Shown: piece after piece, positions 1 through 9,052 of the stretch
How the letters are laid out: each line of letters begins with the position of its first letter
Position numbering within the stretch: position 1 is the stretch's first letter
NCBI GenBank assembly: GCA_003030745.1
Contig: PYVG01000003.1
Location: forward strand, 1-64,000
DNA: 64,000 bases
Reading direction: 5' to 3'
DNA from: Pseudidiomarina aestuarii
Lineage (GTDB): Bacteria > Pseudomonadota > Gammaproteobacteria > Enterobacterales > Alteromonadaceae
Notes under the pieces: model-generated
What the model was told of the DNA's origin: nothing
Databases searched by the model: none
What the model saw: only the letters and a program-made list of their open reading frames with translations
Position numbers and translations under genes: made by a program

Positions 1-1
1 A

Positions 2-472
2 ATCCAACGTGGTTTTACATTAATTGAATTGATGATTGTAGTTGCAATCATCGGCATTTTGGCCGCCGTGGCCATTCCTATGTACAGTGATTACACGCAA
101 CGTGCACAAGCGAGTACGGGTGTTGCTGCGTTAGCATCATTCAAGCAAGCTGTGGCACTGTGCTACCAGAACGAAGGCGCATTAGCTGATTGTGATGCGG
201 GTACGAATCGTATCCCAACTGCGATTGCTGATGCCGATGCAGTAAATGGTCTCGATGCAGCTGATGTGGTCGACGGTGTCATCACCGCAACGCTTGATGC
301 TGTCGCTGAAGCTGGCGGCAACATCACTATTGCTATCGTTCCAAACACAGCTGAAGGTTCAAACCTGAACTGGGATATCGAATGTTCAGATTATGACGCA
401 GACGGTAACTCACGCGTAGATGGTTGTGCGTATGCTGCTAACGGTGCACCAGGCCGCCCAGCAGCTGAGTAA
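2..472 (+). CDS. pilA: Type IV major pilin PilA, 5' end cut by the window
   Basis: Structural subunit of the type IV pilus, processed by the prepilin peptidase encoded downstream. The window opens inside the leader: the frame reads IQRG then [18 protein letters not shown], the class III signal with cleavage after Gly, mature Phe1 and Glu5, and the N-terminal assembly helix. Only a few leader codons are missing. The globular part has four Cys; the last two (codons at 383 and 425) would close the C-terminal disulphide loop, which holds an Asp-rich [11 protein letters not shown] segment resembling a Ca2+-binding loop. A strong terminator follows, separating it from pilBCD. The family is certain; the symbol pilA is inferred from the pilBCD neighbours. 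Confidence 0.93.
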   Translation: MQRGFTLIELMIVVAIIGILAAVAIPMYSDYTQRAQASTGVAALASFKQAVALCYQNEGALADCDAGTNRIPTAIADADAVNGLDAADVVDGVITATLDAVAEAGGNITIAIVPNTAEGSNLNWDIECSDYDADGNSRVDGCAYAANGAPGRPAAE

Positions 473-496
473 TATGTAATTGTAATTTGGTTATCC

Positions 497-530
497 ACAC
501 GGCCTCTTTGGAGGCCGTGTTTCTATTAGA
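497..530 (+). terminator. Rho-independent terminator after pilA
   Basis: A perfect 10-bp stem, ACACGGCCTC (497-506) pairing with GAGGCCGTGT (511-520), has a 4-nt TTTG loop and is followed by the T-rich TTCTATT. It lies between the pilin stop (472) and the pilB start (540). It fits a pilin gene transcribed to a higher level than the assembly genes. Confidence 0.88.
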
Positions 531-539
531 AGGTCGACC

Positions 540-2237
540 ATGCTGCATCATTCGCTCGCCGCTCTCTTGCTGCGAGATAAGATGATTCCTGAAGATAAAC
601 TGACTGCCTGCAGTGAATATGCATGGGAGTCTAAGCTCCCCTTCACCAGTTGTTTACTCGACCGCAAGCTCATCAAACCTGATGATTTAGCTGCCTTTTG
701 CTATCAAGAATCGAACTGTCCTTGGATTGACCTCGATGCATTTAACATTGATGCAGTGCCGACCGATTACATCAATGAACGCCTGATTCGTAAAAACCAT
801 GCGGTGCCTTTGTACCAGCGCGGTAATGTCCTCTACATCGCGGTTTCTGATCCGACTCGAATCGAAACCTTGGATGAATTCCAATTCCGCACTCGGTTAC
901 AAGCGGAAGCAGTTTTAGTCGAGGAAAATAAGCTCCAGAAACTAATCGACAAGCTCCTCGAAAATGAGAGCTCAATGCTCGGTGTGACCGAGCAAGACGA
1001 ACAAGAGCTGCGTGATATTGACGCCTCTGACGAATTTAAAGAAGACGCTGGCTCAGTAATGGCCGACGTCAAGAACGATGCCCCCATTGTTATCTACATC
1101 AATAAAATGCTGCTTGATGCGATCAAGCGCGGCGCATCGGATTTGCATTTTGAACCTTATGAGCAAGAATATCGCATCCGCTTTCGTATCGACGGTGTGC
1201 TCCATGAAATTGCGCGCCCACCTGTAGCATTAGCTGGGCGTATCGCAGCGCGACTCAAAGTGATGTCGCAGCTCGATATAGCCGAACGCCGTTTACCGCA
1301 AGACGGTCGGATTAAGCTCAAATTATCGAAGCATAAAGCAATAGATTTCCGCGTGAGCTCGCTACCGACACTTTACGGCGAGAAAATTGTACTGCGGATT
1401 CTAGATGCGCAAGCCGCCATGATTGGCATTGAATCATTAGGCTATGAGCCGGAGCAACAAAAACGCTACGAAGAAGCGCTAGAAAAGCCGCAAGGCATGA
1501 TTTTGGTGACTGGACCTACAGGTTCAGGTAAGACCGTATCGCTTTATACGGGTTTGAATATATTGAATACCCCAGAACGAAATATCTCGACGGCGGAAGA
1601 TCCGGTTGAGATTAACTTGATGGGTATCAACCAAGTACAAATTAACGTGAAGGCCGGCCTCACCTTCGCGGATGCGCTACGGTCATTCCTTCGCCAAGAC
1701 CCGGACGTGGTCATGGTGGGGGAGATTCGTGACTTGGAAACTGCAGAAATTGCGATCAAGGCAGCCCAGACCGGTCACTTAGTATTGTCCACTTTGCATA
1801 CGAATTCAGCCGCCGAAACTCTGACTCGATTGATGAACATGGGCGTTCCCGCCTACAACATCGCCGGTTCCGTTTCCCTCATTATTGCGCAGCGATTGGC
1901 ACGTCGCCTGTGTAATCTGTGCAAAGAGCCAGAAGAATTACCGCATGAAGAATTGATCCGACAAGGGTTTACCGAAGAGCAAATTCCAAATCTCACCATT
2001 CACAAAGCGGTGGGTTGTGATCAATGCACAGGTGGCTATAAAGGTCGTACAGGTATTTACGAAGTCATGCCGATTACATCTGCTATCCAAGAGCTTATTA
2101 TGACCAGTGCTGGAGCGCTGAAGATTGCTCAAACCGCGCGCGATGAAGGAATCAACTCGTTGCGTCAATCAGCGCTTCTCAAAGTTGCGTCCGGAGTGAT
2201 AAGTTTAATTGAAGCCAATCGCGTAACGAGCTCATAA
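540..2237 (+). CDS. pilB: Type IV pilus assembly ATPase PilB
   Basis: Cytoplasmic hexameric ATPase that powers pilus extension. The 565-aa product has an N-terminal MshEN/T2SSE-N-like region (about 1-150), then the secretion ATPase core. Visible motifs are Walker A GPTGSGKT at 325-332, an Asp box and Walker B around [12 protein letters not shown], a His box ([12 protein letters not shown]), and the four zinc-binding cysteines C458, C461, C493 and C496 typical of PilB/GspE. The length matches PilB (about 565 aa). The ATG at 540 is preceded by AGAAGG. pilC follows 21 nt downstream. The tetracysteine and the pilC/pilD neighbours separate it from the retraction ATPase PilT. Confidence 0.97.
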   Translation: MLHHSLAALLLRDKMIPEDKLTACSEYAWESKLPFTSCLLDRKLIKPDDLAAFCYQESNCPWIDLDAFNIDAVPTDYINERLIRKNHAVPLYQRGNVLYIAVSDPTRIETLDEFQFRTRLQAEAVLVEENKLQKLIDKLLENESSMLGVTEQDEQELRDIDASDEFKEDAGSVMADVKNDAPIVIYINKMLLDAIKRGASDLHFEPYEQEYRIRFRIDGVLHEIARPPVALAGRIAARLKVMSQLDIAERRLPQDGRIKLKLSKHKAIDFRVSSLPTLYGEKIVLRILDAQAAMIGIESLGYEPEQQKRYEEALEKPQGMILVTGPTGSGKTVSLYTGLNILNTPERNISTAEDPVEINLMGINQVQINVKAGLTFADALRSFLRQDPDVVMVGEIRDLETAEIAIKAAQTGHLVLSTLHTNSAAETLTRLMNMGVPAYNIAGSVSLIIAQRLARRLCNLCKEPEELPHEELIRQGFTEEQIPNLTIHKAVGCDQCTGGYKGRTGIYEVMPITSAIQELIMTSAGALKIAQTARDEGINSLRQSALLKVASGVISLIEANRVTSS

Positions 2238-2258
2238 CGATTTCTTGGGGTACTGACT

Positions 2259-3497
2259 ATGGCAACAAAAGTGGCTGGCAAAGGCCCAAAAGCAAAAGAG
2301 ATTCTCGAGTTTAATTGGACTGGCATTAATAAGCGTGGCGTCAAAGTTAAAGGCCTGATGCGCGCCGATAATGATAAGCAAGTTCGAGCCAAACTGCGGG
2401 ACCAAGGCGTCACCCCAAAGTCTATCAAGAAGAAATCGAAACCACTGTTTGGCGAAAAGAAAATCACTGGCGCAGACATCGCCCTATTTACCCGGCAAAT
2501 TGCGACGATGCTGGAAGCTGGGGTGCCACTTTTGCAGGCTCTCGAAATGGTTGCCAAAGGTGTCGATAATCCTCGTATTCGCGAGTTAATGCTGACCATT
2601 AGTGCTGACGTTGGTGCGGGTTCACCGCTAGCGTCTTCCTTGCGCAAACACCCCGATGTATTTGATTCGTTATATTGTGACCTCGTCGATTCCGGCGAAC
2701 AGTCCGGTTCACTTGAAACCATTTATGATCGGATTGCCACCTACCGCGAAAAGTCTGAGATTCTCAAAGCCAAAATCAAAAAAGCTTTGGTCTACCCCGC
2801 ATCCGTAATCGTGGTGGCATTAGCCGTTACCGTCATCCTATTAGTATTTGTGGTACCGCAGTTTGAAGCTGTATTTAAAGACTTCGGCGCTGAGTTGCCA
2901 GCCATGACTCGATTTGTGGTGACCTTGTCAGAAATTGTGCAAGCCTATTTCTTGTATGTTGCTGCAGGAATAGCAGCAGCAGGTTGGCTGTTTAAACGCG
3001 CCTATAAGAAGAGCCAGAAACTCCGCGATCGTGTTGACCAATTGTCGCTCAAAATTGCGATTGTAGGCACTATCTTGAATAAAGCAGCGGTGGCGCGATT
3101 CGCACGTACCCTATCCACTACCTTCGCTGCGGGTGTGCCGTTAATCAGCGCACTCGAGTCCGCTGCAGGCGCATCGGGCAATGCGGTGTATCGTGACGCC
3201 ATTTTGCGTATTCGCGAAGAGGTCAGTTCGGGTATGCAAATGAATACCGCAATGCAAAGTGCCGACCTTTTCCCCACTATGGCAGTACAAATGGTCTTCA
3301 TTGGTGAAGAATCTGGTGCATTGGATGATATGTTGGCCAAAGTTGCTAACATCTATGAGCGCGAAGTCGATGACTTAGTGGATAACTTAACCGCATTGTT
3401 AGAGCCGATGATTATGGTGGTTATCGGGGTACTCGTCGGTGGCTTGATTGTCGCGATGTACTTGCCGATCTTCAGTTTGGGCCAAGTTGTTGGCTAA
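2259..3497 (+). CDS. pilC: Type IV pilus inner-membrane platform protein PilC
   Basis: Polytopic inner-membrane protein on which PilB acts to insert pilin into the growing fibre. The 412-aa protein carries two repeated GspF domains. The first begins near ITGADIALFTRQIATML, the second near VARFARTLSTTFAAGVPL, each with the conserved GVPLxxALE-type segment. Hydrophobic segments are seen at about residues 180-205, 230-250 and near the C-terminus (MIMVVIGVLVGGLIVAMYLP). The N-terminus is soluble and Lys-rich. It lies between pilB and pilD in the standard order, with a 48-nt gap to pilD. Confidence 0.97.
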   Translation: MATKVAGKGPKAKEILEFNWTGINKRGVKVKGLMRADNDKQVRAKLRDQGVTPKSIKKKSKPLFGEKKITGADIALFTRQIATMLEAGVPLLQALEMVAKGVDNPRIRELMLTISADVGAGSPLASSLRKHPDVFDSLYCDLVDSGEQSGSLETIYDRIATYREKSEILKAKIKKALVYPASVIVVALAVTVILLVFVVPQFEAVFKDFGAELPAMTRFVVTLSEIVQAYFLYVAAGIAAAGWLFKRAYKKSQKLRDRVDQLSLKIAIVGTILNKAAVARFARTLSTTFAAGVPLISALESAAGASGNAVYRDAILRIREEVSSGMQMNTAMQSADLFPTMAVQMVFIGEESGALDDMLAKVANIYEREVDDLVDNLTALLEPMIMVVIGVLVGGLIVAMYLPIFSLGQVVG

Positions 3498-3545
3498 CAA
3501 TTTGTCGGTTCATTAACCGCAGAATCAGTTCGACTAGGAAATCGT

Positions 3546-4412
3546 ATGGACTTAATGACGCTTTATGCTGCACACACCCCCTGGGCAGCAGCTTTTGGTA
3601 TTGCTTTCGGGTTGATTGTCGGCAGCTTTCTCAATGTGGTCATTGGCCGTTATCCCGTCATGATGCAACGCCAGTGGCGAGCCGAATGTGCCCAATTGCA
3701 AGAGCAAGAACTCCCAAAAGCTGAACCCTTTAATCTAGCGACGCCCAATTCTCGTTGTCCCAAATGTCAGTCCGCTATTCGTTGGTACGACAATATTCCG
3801 GTGATCAGTTGGCTGCTGTTGCGAGCAAAATGCCGCTCGTGTGGAACTGCCATTTCTGCGCGCTATCCGTTGATTGAGTCACTGACTGGTGCAGTATTTG
3901 GGGTGTTGGCGTGGCAGTTCGGAATGAGCATTGATGCAGGCATTTATATGTTGCTTGCCGCTCTATTGATTGTCCTATTCTTTATTGACCTTGACCACAT
4001 GCTACTGCCAGACCCATTTACATTGTTCGTGCTCTGGCTGGGGCTCGGTTACGCCATTTATGGCGGCCCAGTGAGTCTGCAAGATGCCGTGATTGGCGCT
4101 ATGGCTGGTTACTTATTCCTATGGTCGGTTTATTGGATCTTCAAACTGCTAACCGGTAAAGAAGGTATGGGCTATGGCGACTTTAAATTGCTCGCCGCCT
4201 TTGGAGCGTGGACCGGTTTTCAGTATCTCCCCGTCATTATTATTGCCGCTGCAGGTAGCGGCGCGATATTGGGCCTTACTTTGCAATGGCTGCGCAAAAC
4301 CAAAGCTGGTCAGCCAATACCATTTGGCCCATTCCTGATCTGTGGCGGCGTGATTACCATGGTCTGGGGTGAGTTGATTCTATCCACTTACTGGTCTTGG
4401 TTGGCACGCTAA
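3546..4412 (+). CDS. pilD: Prepilin peptidase / N-methyltransferase PilD
   Basis: Bifunctional inner-membrane aspartyl protease that cleaves prepilin leaders and N-methylates the new N-terminus. The 288-aa protein has the cytoplasmic zinc site C71-x2-C74 ... C96-x2-C99. The two catalytic aspartates sit in FIDLDHMLLPD and in the GxGD motif of GMGYGDFKL. About eight membrane segments are evident. The stop overlaps the coaE start by one base (TAATG), so the two are probably translationally coupled. Confidence 0.97.
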   Translation: MDLMTLYAAHTPWAAAFGIAFGLIVGSFLNVVIGRYPVMMQRQWRAECAQLQEQELPKAEPFNLATPNSRCPKCQSAIRWYDNIPVISWLLLRAKCRSCGTAISARYPLIESLTGAVFGVLAWQFGMSIDAGIYMLLAALLIVLFFIDLDHMLLPDPFTLFVLWLGLGYAIYGGPVSLQDAVIGAMAGYLFLWSVYWIFKLLTGKEGMGYGDFKLLAAFGAWTGFQYLPVIIIAAAGSGAILGLTLQWLRKTKAGQPIPFGPFLICGGVITMVWGELILSTYWSWLAR

Positions 4413-5008
4413 TGTACGTAGTTGGCGTGACCGGCGGCATCGGTAGCGGTAAAACGACCGTCACTAACCTCTTTCAAACCTATGGCATCGACGTGGTGGA
4501 TGCGGATGTTATCGCCCGCGGACTCTTTCAACTCGGCAGCGACGCCCTGCAGCAAGTTCATGAACGATTTGGTGACCAAGCCTTGCTCGGAACGGGCGAG
4601 TTGAATCGCGCTTGGTTGAGAGCCAGAGTGTTCGAGCATCCAGAAGACAAAGTCTGGCTGAATCAGCTTACGCATCCGCTGATTCGCGAGCAGATTCTTG
4701 CCGCGCTGAAACAAGCACAATCGCCTTATGTCATTCTTTCCGCGCCACTGTTGGTTGAGAATAAGCTGACCGAGTTGTGTGATCGCGTACTGGTGGTCGA
4801 CATTTCCGAGGCATTGCAGGTTGAGCGAACGCTTCAGCGCGATAGCGTTAGCGCACAGCAAGTTGCTGCCATCATGCAGGCACAAGCGTCGCGCGCTGAG
4901 CGCCTACAAGCTGCAGATGATGTGATTGATAACAGCGGTACGCAGGATGCTTTGGTGGAGCCAGTGGCGCGCTTACACCGCTTTTACCTCCAGCAGCTCG
5001 AACAATAA
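4412..5008 (+). CDS. coaE: Dephospho-CoA kinase CoaE
   Basis: ATP-dependent phosphorylation of dephospho-CoA, the last step of coenzyme A synthesis, in the cytoplasm. The 198-aa protein begins MYVVGVTGGIGSGKTT, with the P-loop at residues 8-15 at the expected N-terminal place. An upstream ATG in frame (4397) exists, but the ATG at 4412 overlaps the pilD stop and gives the usual family length of about 200 aa. The P-loop, DADVIAR segment and LID-type region support CoaE. The pilD-coaE linkage is common in Gammaproteobacteria. Confidence 0.96.
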   Translation: MYVVGVTGGIGSGKTTVTNLFQTYGIDVVDADVIARGLFQLGSDALQQVHERFGDQALLGTGELNRAWLRARVFEHPEDKVWLNQLTHPLIREQILAALKQAQSPYVILSAPLLVENKLTELCDRVLVVDISEALQVERTLQRDSVSAQQVAAIMQAQASRAERLQAADDVIDNSGTQDALVEPVARLHRFYLQQLEQ

Positions 5009-5043
5009 TTGCAACTGCGCAATAAGCCGTTATGATAGAGACC

Positions 5044-5805
5044 ATGAGCGATAACACTGCAGCAACGATTGATTATGAATATCCACTTCATGAGCGGGTA
5101 CGTACTTACCTGCGCCTTGAACATTTGTTGCAAATGCTCGCTCCTCAGCGACCGGTCGATGCGACCAATTACGCGCGCTACTTCTCAGCTTTGTTTGCCA
5201 TTTTAGAACTCTGTGAACGCAGTGATGTTCGCACTGATGTTCAAAAAGACCTAGACCGCCGCAAAACACAACTACAATTGTGGGCGCAGCACCCTGATGT
5301 GAATCAGGAACAACTGGCCGCCACCGCAACCCGCGTGCGCGATGCACTAGCAGCAATTCAGCCGATGACGCGTGTTGGTAGTAGCTTAAAGCAAGATCGT
5401 TTACTGGGCGTGATTCGCCAGCGTTTTGCGATGCCAGGTGGTACCTGTAACTTTGACGTCCCGCAATTACATTATTGGCTCCATCAGTCACAAGAGCTAC
5501 GCACCGCCGATTGCGCGCGCTGGTGGAAAGAGCTCGATGTGCTTTTATCGAGCCTGCAATTAGAGCTACAACTATTGCGTGGTCAAGCGATGTTTCGCAA
5601 CGTGGTCGCGCCTGCAGGCCTCTTACAAGAAACTACCGAAGCTCTATCGTTACTCCGCTTACAAGTCCCAGCAGATATTCCTGCCTACCCGGTCATCAGT
5701 GGCCACAAAACCCGCTTCAGCATCCGCTTCCTGCGCTACACCCCAGTCGATGGGAAAGCGTCCTACGAAGAAGATGTGACGTTCAGCCTGGCGTTATGCC
5801 CCTAG
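5044..5805 (+). CDS. zapD: Cell division protein ZapD
   Basis: Cytoplasmic FtsZ-binding protein that bundles FtsZ filaments at the division ring. The 253-aa product starts MSDNTAATIDYEYPLHERVR and contains the family hallmark YPLHERVRTYLRLEHLL, close to the start of Escherichia coli ZapD. The ATG at 5044 is chosen over an in-frame ATG at 5032 because it has AGAG a few bases upstream and a more usual N-terminus; the choice is not certain. coaE-zapD is the enterobacterial order, but the small yacG gene that normally follows is not found here: a palindromic repeat occupies the space before mutT. Confidence 0.93.
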   Translation: MSDNTAATIDYEYPLHERVRTYLRLEHLLQMLAPQRPVDATNYARYFSALFAILELCERSDVRTDVQKDLDRRKTQLQLWAQHPDVNQEQLAATATRVRDALAAIQPMTRVGSSLKQDRLLGVIRQRFAMPGGTCNFDVPQLHYWLHQSQELRTADCARWWKELDVLLSSLQLELQLLRGQAMFRNVVAPAGLLQETTEALSLLRLQVPADIPAYPVISGHKTRFSIRFLRYTPVDGKASYEEDVTFSLALCP

Positions 5806-5806
5806 A

Positions 5807-5932
5807 GCGAAAGCAAAAGCGTTTTTCGTTGTTCGTACGTTCGCTTCGCTCACTATTCGTTGTTCGATGTTGGTTCTGCTCTTTCGAACAACGAACAGCG
5901 TAGCGTACGAACAACGAGCAACGCTCTTCGCT
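5807..5932. repeat. Long imperfect palindrome, GTTCGTTGTTCG family, copy 1
   Basis: It fills the gap between convergent zapD and mutT. The outer arms are TCGTTGTTCGTACG (5826-5839) and its exact complement (5904-5917). The inner arms are TTCGTTGTTCGA (5856-5867) and its exact complement (5884-5895). Further partial pairing (AGCGAA...TTCGCT) reaches the ends. Each arm therefore carries the same word twice in direct orientation. A related copy lies at 41526-41639. It could act as a bidirectional terminator, though there is no clean U-tract. No coding frame in it is credible. Confidence 0.85.
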
Positions 5933-6328
5933 TTATGTCGCCAGGAGGTTGACGATTCGGGTGTTGGCTTCCGGGAAAGGATAGGCTTCTAGTTCGCTAC
6001 GATCGACCCAGCGCCATTCTTGGCCTTCGCGCTGATGCACGGTGCCCGTGAACGAATGAACGTGCCAGACGTCCAGAATGACGCTTTTATCCGGGTAATC
6101 GAATTGAATCACTGTGAAGGGTGTTGCCGAGGTAACTTGGATGTTGCACTCTTCTTGCAGCTCACGGCATAAGGCATCGTAGACAGACTCATCCGCTTCG
6201 ACTTTACCGCCTGGAAATTCCCATTTGTCGCCTTGGTGTAAATGCTGATGGCGACGACTGATGAAGATGGCACCGTCGGTGTTTTCTATAACACCGACGG
6301 CAACATGAATGGCGTTAGATTTTGCCAT
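5933..6328 (-). CDS. mutT: Nudix hydrolase, 8-oxo-dGTP diphosphatase MutT
   Basis: Cytoplasmic sanitisation of oxidised dGTP to prevent A:T to C:G transversions. The 131-aa product, starting [16 protein letters not shown], has the MutT size. The Nudix box begins at Gly41 with E47, R55, E56, E59 and E60 in the required spacing. The conserved Gly near its end (usually EExG) is Asn62 here. The start overlaps the secA 3' end by 14 nt (6315-6328), matching the known secA-mutT linkage. Longer frames upstream run antiparallel inside secA's own strand and lack support, so the ATG at 6328 is used. Confidence 0.93.
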   Translation of the reverse strand: MAKSNAIHVAVGVIENTDGAIFISRRHQHLHQGDKWEFPGGKVEADESVYDALCRELQEECNIQVTSATPFTVIQFDYPDKSVILDVWHVHSFTGTVHQREGQEWRWVDRSELEAYPFPEANTRIVNLLAT

Positions 6329-9017
6329 GACATTGTTTATATTTTTTACCCGACCCACATGGACATGGATCGTTGCGGCCCACTTTCTGCGCTGCAGCAG
6401 GCTCTGCTGGCTCAGGTGATGGACTACCGCTAGTGCTTGCGCTCTCATGAGTGAATTGCTTCGGCGCCCGCTCTGCTGCTTCACGACGCTTGGCTTCAAC
6501 CGCTTCAACGTCTTCTTCAGCACGTACGCGCACTTTACTCAGAATCGTTACGACTTCTAATTTCAGCGCTTCGAGCATGTCGGTGAAGAGTTCAAAGGCT
6601 TCACGTTTGTATTCCTGCTTTGGATTCTTCTGTGCGTAACCGCGTAAATGGATACCCTGACGTAAATGGTCCATCGCCGCTAAGTGTTCCTTCCAATGCG
6701 AATCCAAGCTTTGCAGCATGATAGCCTTTTCAAACTGGCGTAATACTTGCGAGCCCACTTGTTCTTCTTTGGCTGCATACGCTTGTTCAATTTCGCTGAA
6801 GATTCGCTCACGCAAGGTTTCTTCATGCAGTTTGTCGTCATCATCTAACCACTTCTGCACCGGCAACTGCACATCGAAATCAGCGCGTAGGCGTTCTTCT
6901 AAACCTTCGACATTCCACATTTCTTCAAGAGATTGCGGTGGGATGTACTCGTTGATCACATTCTCAACCACATCTACGCGAATAACTTTAATCGTTTCTG
7001 AAATATCACCTTCATCGAGCAACTCGTTGCGTTGCTCGTACACCACTTTACGTTGGTCATTGGCGACATCATCGTATTCAAGCAATTGCTTACGAATATC
7101 GAAGTTACGGCCTTCAACTTTGCGCTGTGCATTCTCGATAGCGCGTGACACCCAAGGATGTTCGATGGCTTCACCACGTTTCATACCGAGGCGTTTCATC
7201 ATGGCACCCATGCGCTCTGAGGCGAAGATACGCATCAACGGGTCTTCCAGTGACAAGTAGAAGCGTGATGAACCCGGGTCACCTTGACGACCTGAACGAC
7301 CACGGAGCTGGTTATCGATACGTCGTGATTCGTGACGCTCGGTACCAATAATATGTAAACCACCCGCGGCGATAACGGCATCATGACGCTCTTGCCAAGC
7401 TGTCTTCACTTTATCGATTTGCTCAGGGCTTGGCTCTTTCAGCTTCTCAATTTCAGACTGTAAATTACCACCCAGTACGATATCCGTACCACGACCCGCC
7501 ATGTTGGTAGCGATGGTCACCGCTCCTGGCAAGCCAGCTTGGGCAACGATATCGGCCTCTTGCGCATGGAATTTTGCGTTCAAGACGTTGTGTGGAATTT
7601 TCTTTTTCTTCAATAAGCCAGACAGTAGCTCGGAGGTTTCGATGGAAATTGTACCAACTAGTGCTGGTCGACCGGCCTCGCGACACTGTTGGATATCTTC
7701 GACGATAGCATCGAACTTCTCTTCAGCGGTCAGGAAGATTAAGTCAGCACGGTCATCGCGAATCATCGGACGGTTGGTTGGAATAACGACCGTCTCTAGA
7801 CCATAAATAGATTTAAACTCGAATGCTTCGGTATCGGCGGTACCTGTCATACCCGCCAATTTATTGTACAGGCGGAAGAAGTTCTGGAAGGTAATCGACG
7901 CCATCGTCTGGTTTTCATTTTGGATGGTGACGCCTTCTTTGGCTTCCATGGCTTGGTGCAAGCCTTCCGACCAACGACGACCTTCCATTGTCCGACCCGT
8001 GTGTTCATCGACAATCACGATTTGGTCGTCTTTGACAATATAATCGACGTCACGATGGAATAAGTGCCGCGCGCGCAGCGCTGCATTCACATGGTGTAGC
8101 AAAGTGATATTTGCGGCCGAATAAAGCGAGTCGTCTTCGGCGAGCATGCCGCGCTCTTTCAATAATTGCTCGACATTCTCTTGACCTTCTTCGGTCAAAT
8201 GTAACTGGCGTGCTTTTTCATCGATTGTGAAGTCACCTTCAACACGGCCTTCTTCACTATCTTCTTTGTCGGCTTTCTTCAGCAACGGCACTAGCTCATT
8301 CATTTTGATATAGAGCTCTGAGCTATCTTCAGCGGCACCAGAAATAATGAGTGGAGTCCGCGCTTCATCGATTAAAATCGAGTCAACCTCATCCACAATG
8401 GCATAATTCAATTCACGTTGTGAGCGGTCTTGCGGCGTAAACGCCATGTTGTCACGCAGATAATCGAAGCCAAATTCGTTATTGGTCCCGTATGTGATAT
8501 CGGCTTGATACGCAGCCTTTTTGTCCCGTGGATTCATACCCGGAATGTTGAAGGCAACAGTCATATCGAGGAATTCGAACAACGGACGGTTAGTTTCGGC
8601 ATCACGACGCGCTAGGTAATCGTTCACCGTCACAATATGCACGCCTTTACCTGTCAACGCGTTGAGATACGCGGGTAAGGTCGCAGTAAGGGTTTTACCT
8701 TCACCAGTGCGCATTTCGGCAATACGGTTGTCATTTAAGATCATGCCGCCAACCAGCTGCACATCAAAATGACGCATGTTAAATACACGCTTGGATGCTT
8801 CGCGCACGGTTGCAAATGCTTCAACGAGAATGTCGTCGAGCGTTTCACCTTGGCCTAAGCGTTGCTTAAACTCAGCAGTTTTCTGTTTTAATTCACTGTC
8901 GCTCAATGCCTCAAATTCTGGTTCAAGCGCATTGATGCGCTGCACATTTTTTTGTAAACCTTTGAGGATACGATCGTTACGGCTACCAAAAACCTTCCGA
9001 AAAATACTTCCAAGCAT
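6315..9017 (-). CDS. secA: Preprotein translocase ATPase SecA
   Basis: Motor ATPase that drives unfolded proteins through SecYEG. The 900 aa are essentially the length of the E. coli protein. Motifs: Walker A GEGKT at 105-109, a DEAD-like Walker B ([15 protein letters not shown]), the IRA/helicase arginine motif [13 protein letters not shown], and the C-terminal zinc/SecB-binding tail [16 protein letters not shown]. The upstream gene is an M23 peptidase 35 nt away. No secM-like arrest peptide precedes it, so SecM-type control is not indicated here. mutT overlaps the 3' end. Confidence 0.98.
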   Translation of the reverse strand: MLGSIFRKVFGSRNDRILKGLQKNVQRINALEPEFEALSDSELKQKTAEFKQRLGQGETLDDILVEAFATVREASKRVFNMRHFDVQLVGGMILNDNRIAEMRTGEGKTLTATLPAYLNALTGKGVHIVTVNDYLARRDAETNRPLFEFLDMTVAFNIPGMNPRDKKAAYQADITYGTNNEFGFDYLRDNMAFTPQDRSQRELNYAIVDEVDSILIDEARTPLIISGAAEDSSELYIKMNELVPLLKKADKEDSEEGRVEGDFTIDEKARQLHLTEEGQENVEQLLKERGMLAEDDSLYSAANITLLHHVNAALRARHLFHRDVDYIVKDDQIVIVDEHTGRTMEGRRWSEGLHQAMEAKEGVTIQNENQTMASITFQNFFRLYNKLAGMTGTADTEAFEFKSIYGLETVVIPTNRPMIRDDRADLIFLTAEEKFDAIVEDIQQCREAGRPALVGTISIETSELLSGLLKKKKIPHNVLNAKFHAQEADIVAQAGLPGAVTIATNMAGRGTDIVLGGNLQSEIEKLKEPSPEQIDKVKTAWQERHDAVIAAGGLHIIGTERHESRRIDNQLRGRSGRQGDPGSSRFYLSLEDPLMRIFASERMGAMMKRLGMKRGEAIEHPWVSRAIENAQRKVEGRNFDIRKQLLEYDDVANDQRKVVYEQRNELLDEGDISETIKVIRVDVVENVINEYIPPQSLEEMWNVEGLEERLRADFDVQLPVQKWLDDDDKLHEETLRERIFSEIEQAYAAKEEQVGSQVLRQFEKAIMLQSLDSHWKEHLAAMDHLRQGIHLRGYAQKNPKQEYKREAFELFTDMLEALKLEVVTILSKVRVRAEEDVEAVEAKRREAAERAPKQFTHESASTSGSPSPEPAEPAAAQKVGRNDPCPCGSGKKYKQCHGKI

Positions 9018-9052
9018 GAGAATTTAAAATCCTGTGGTCGTTGTCGCGTGCC

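Noticed and set aside
2165..2722. 185-aa frame on the minus strand opposite pilC
   Set aside because: It lies entirely opposite a well-conserved gene, has Ser/Arg-rich antisense composition, no recognisable domain and no ribosome site.
5807..5932. CRISPR-like reiterated repeats
   Set aside because: The repeated words lie in inverted arms of one palindrome without regular unique spacers, and no cas gene is nearby.
6718..7260. 180-aa plus-strand frame opposite secA
   Set aside because: Antisense shadow of SecA codons; Ser/Arg-rich, no motif.
8980..9052. secM-like arrest peptide upstream of secA
   Set aside because: Only 35 nt separate the M23 peptidase gene from secA; no small secretory frame with an arrest motif is present.
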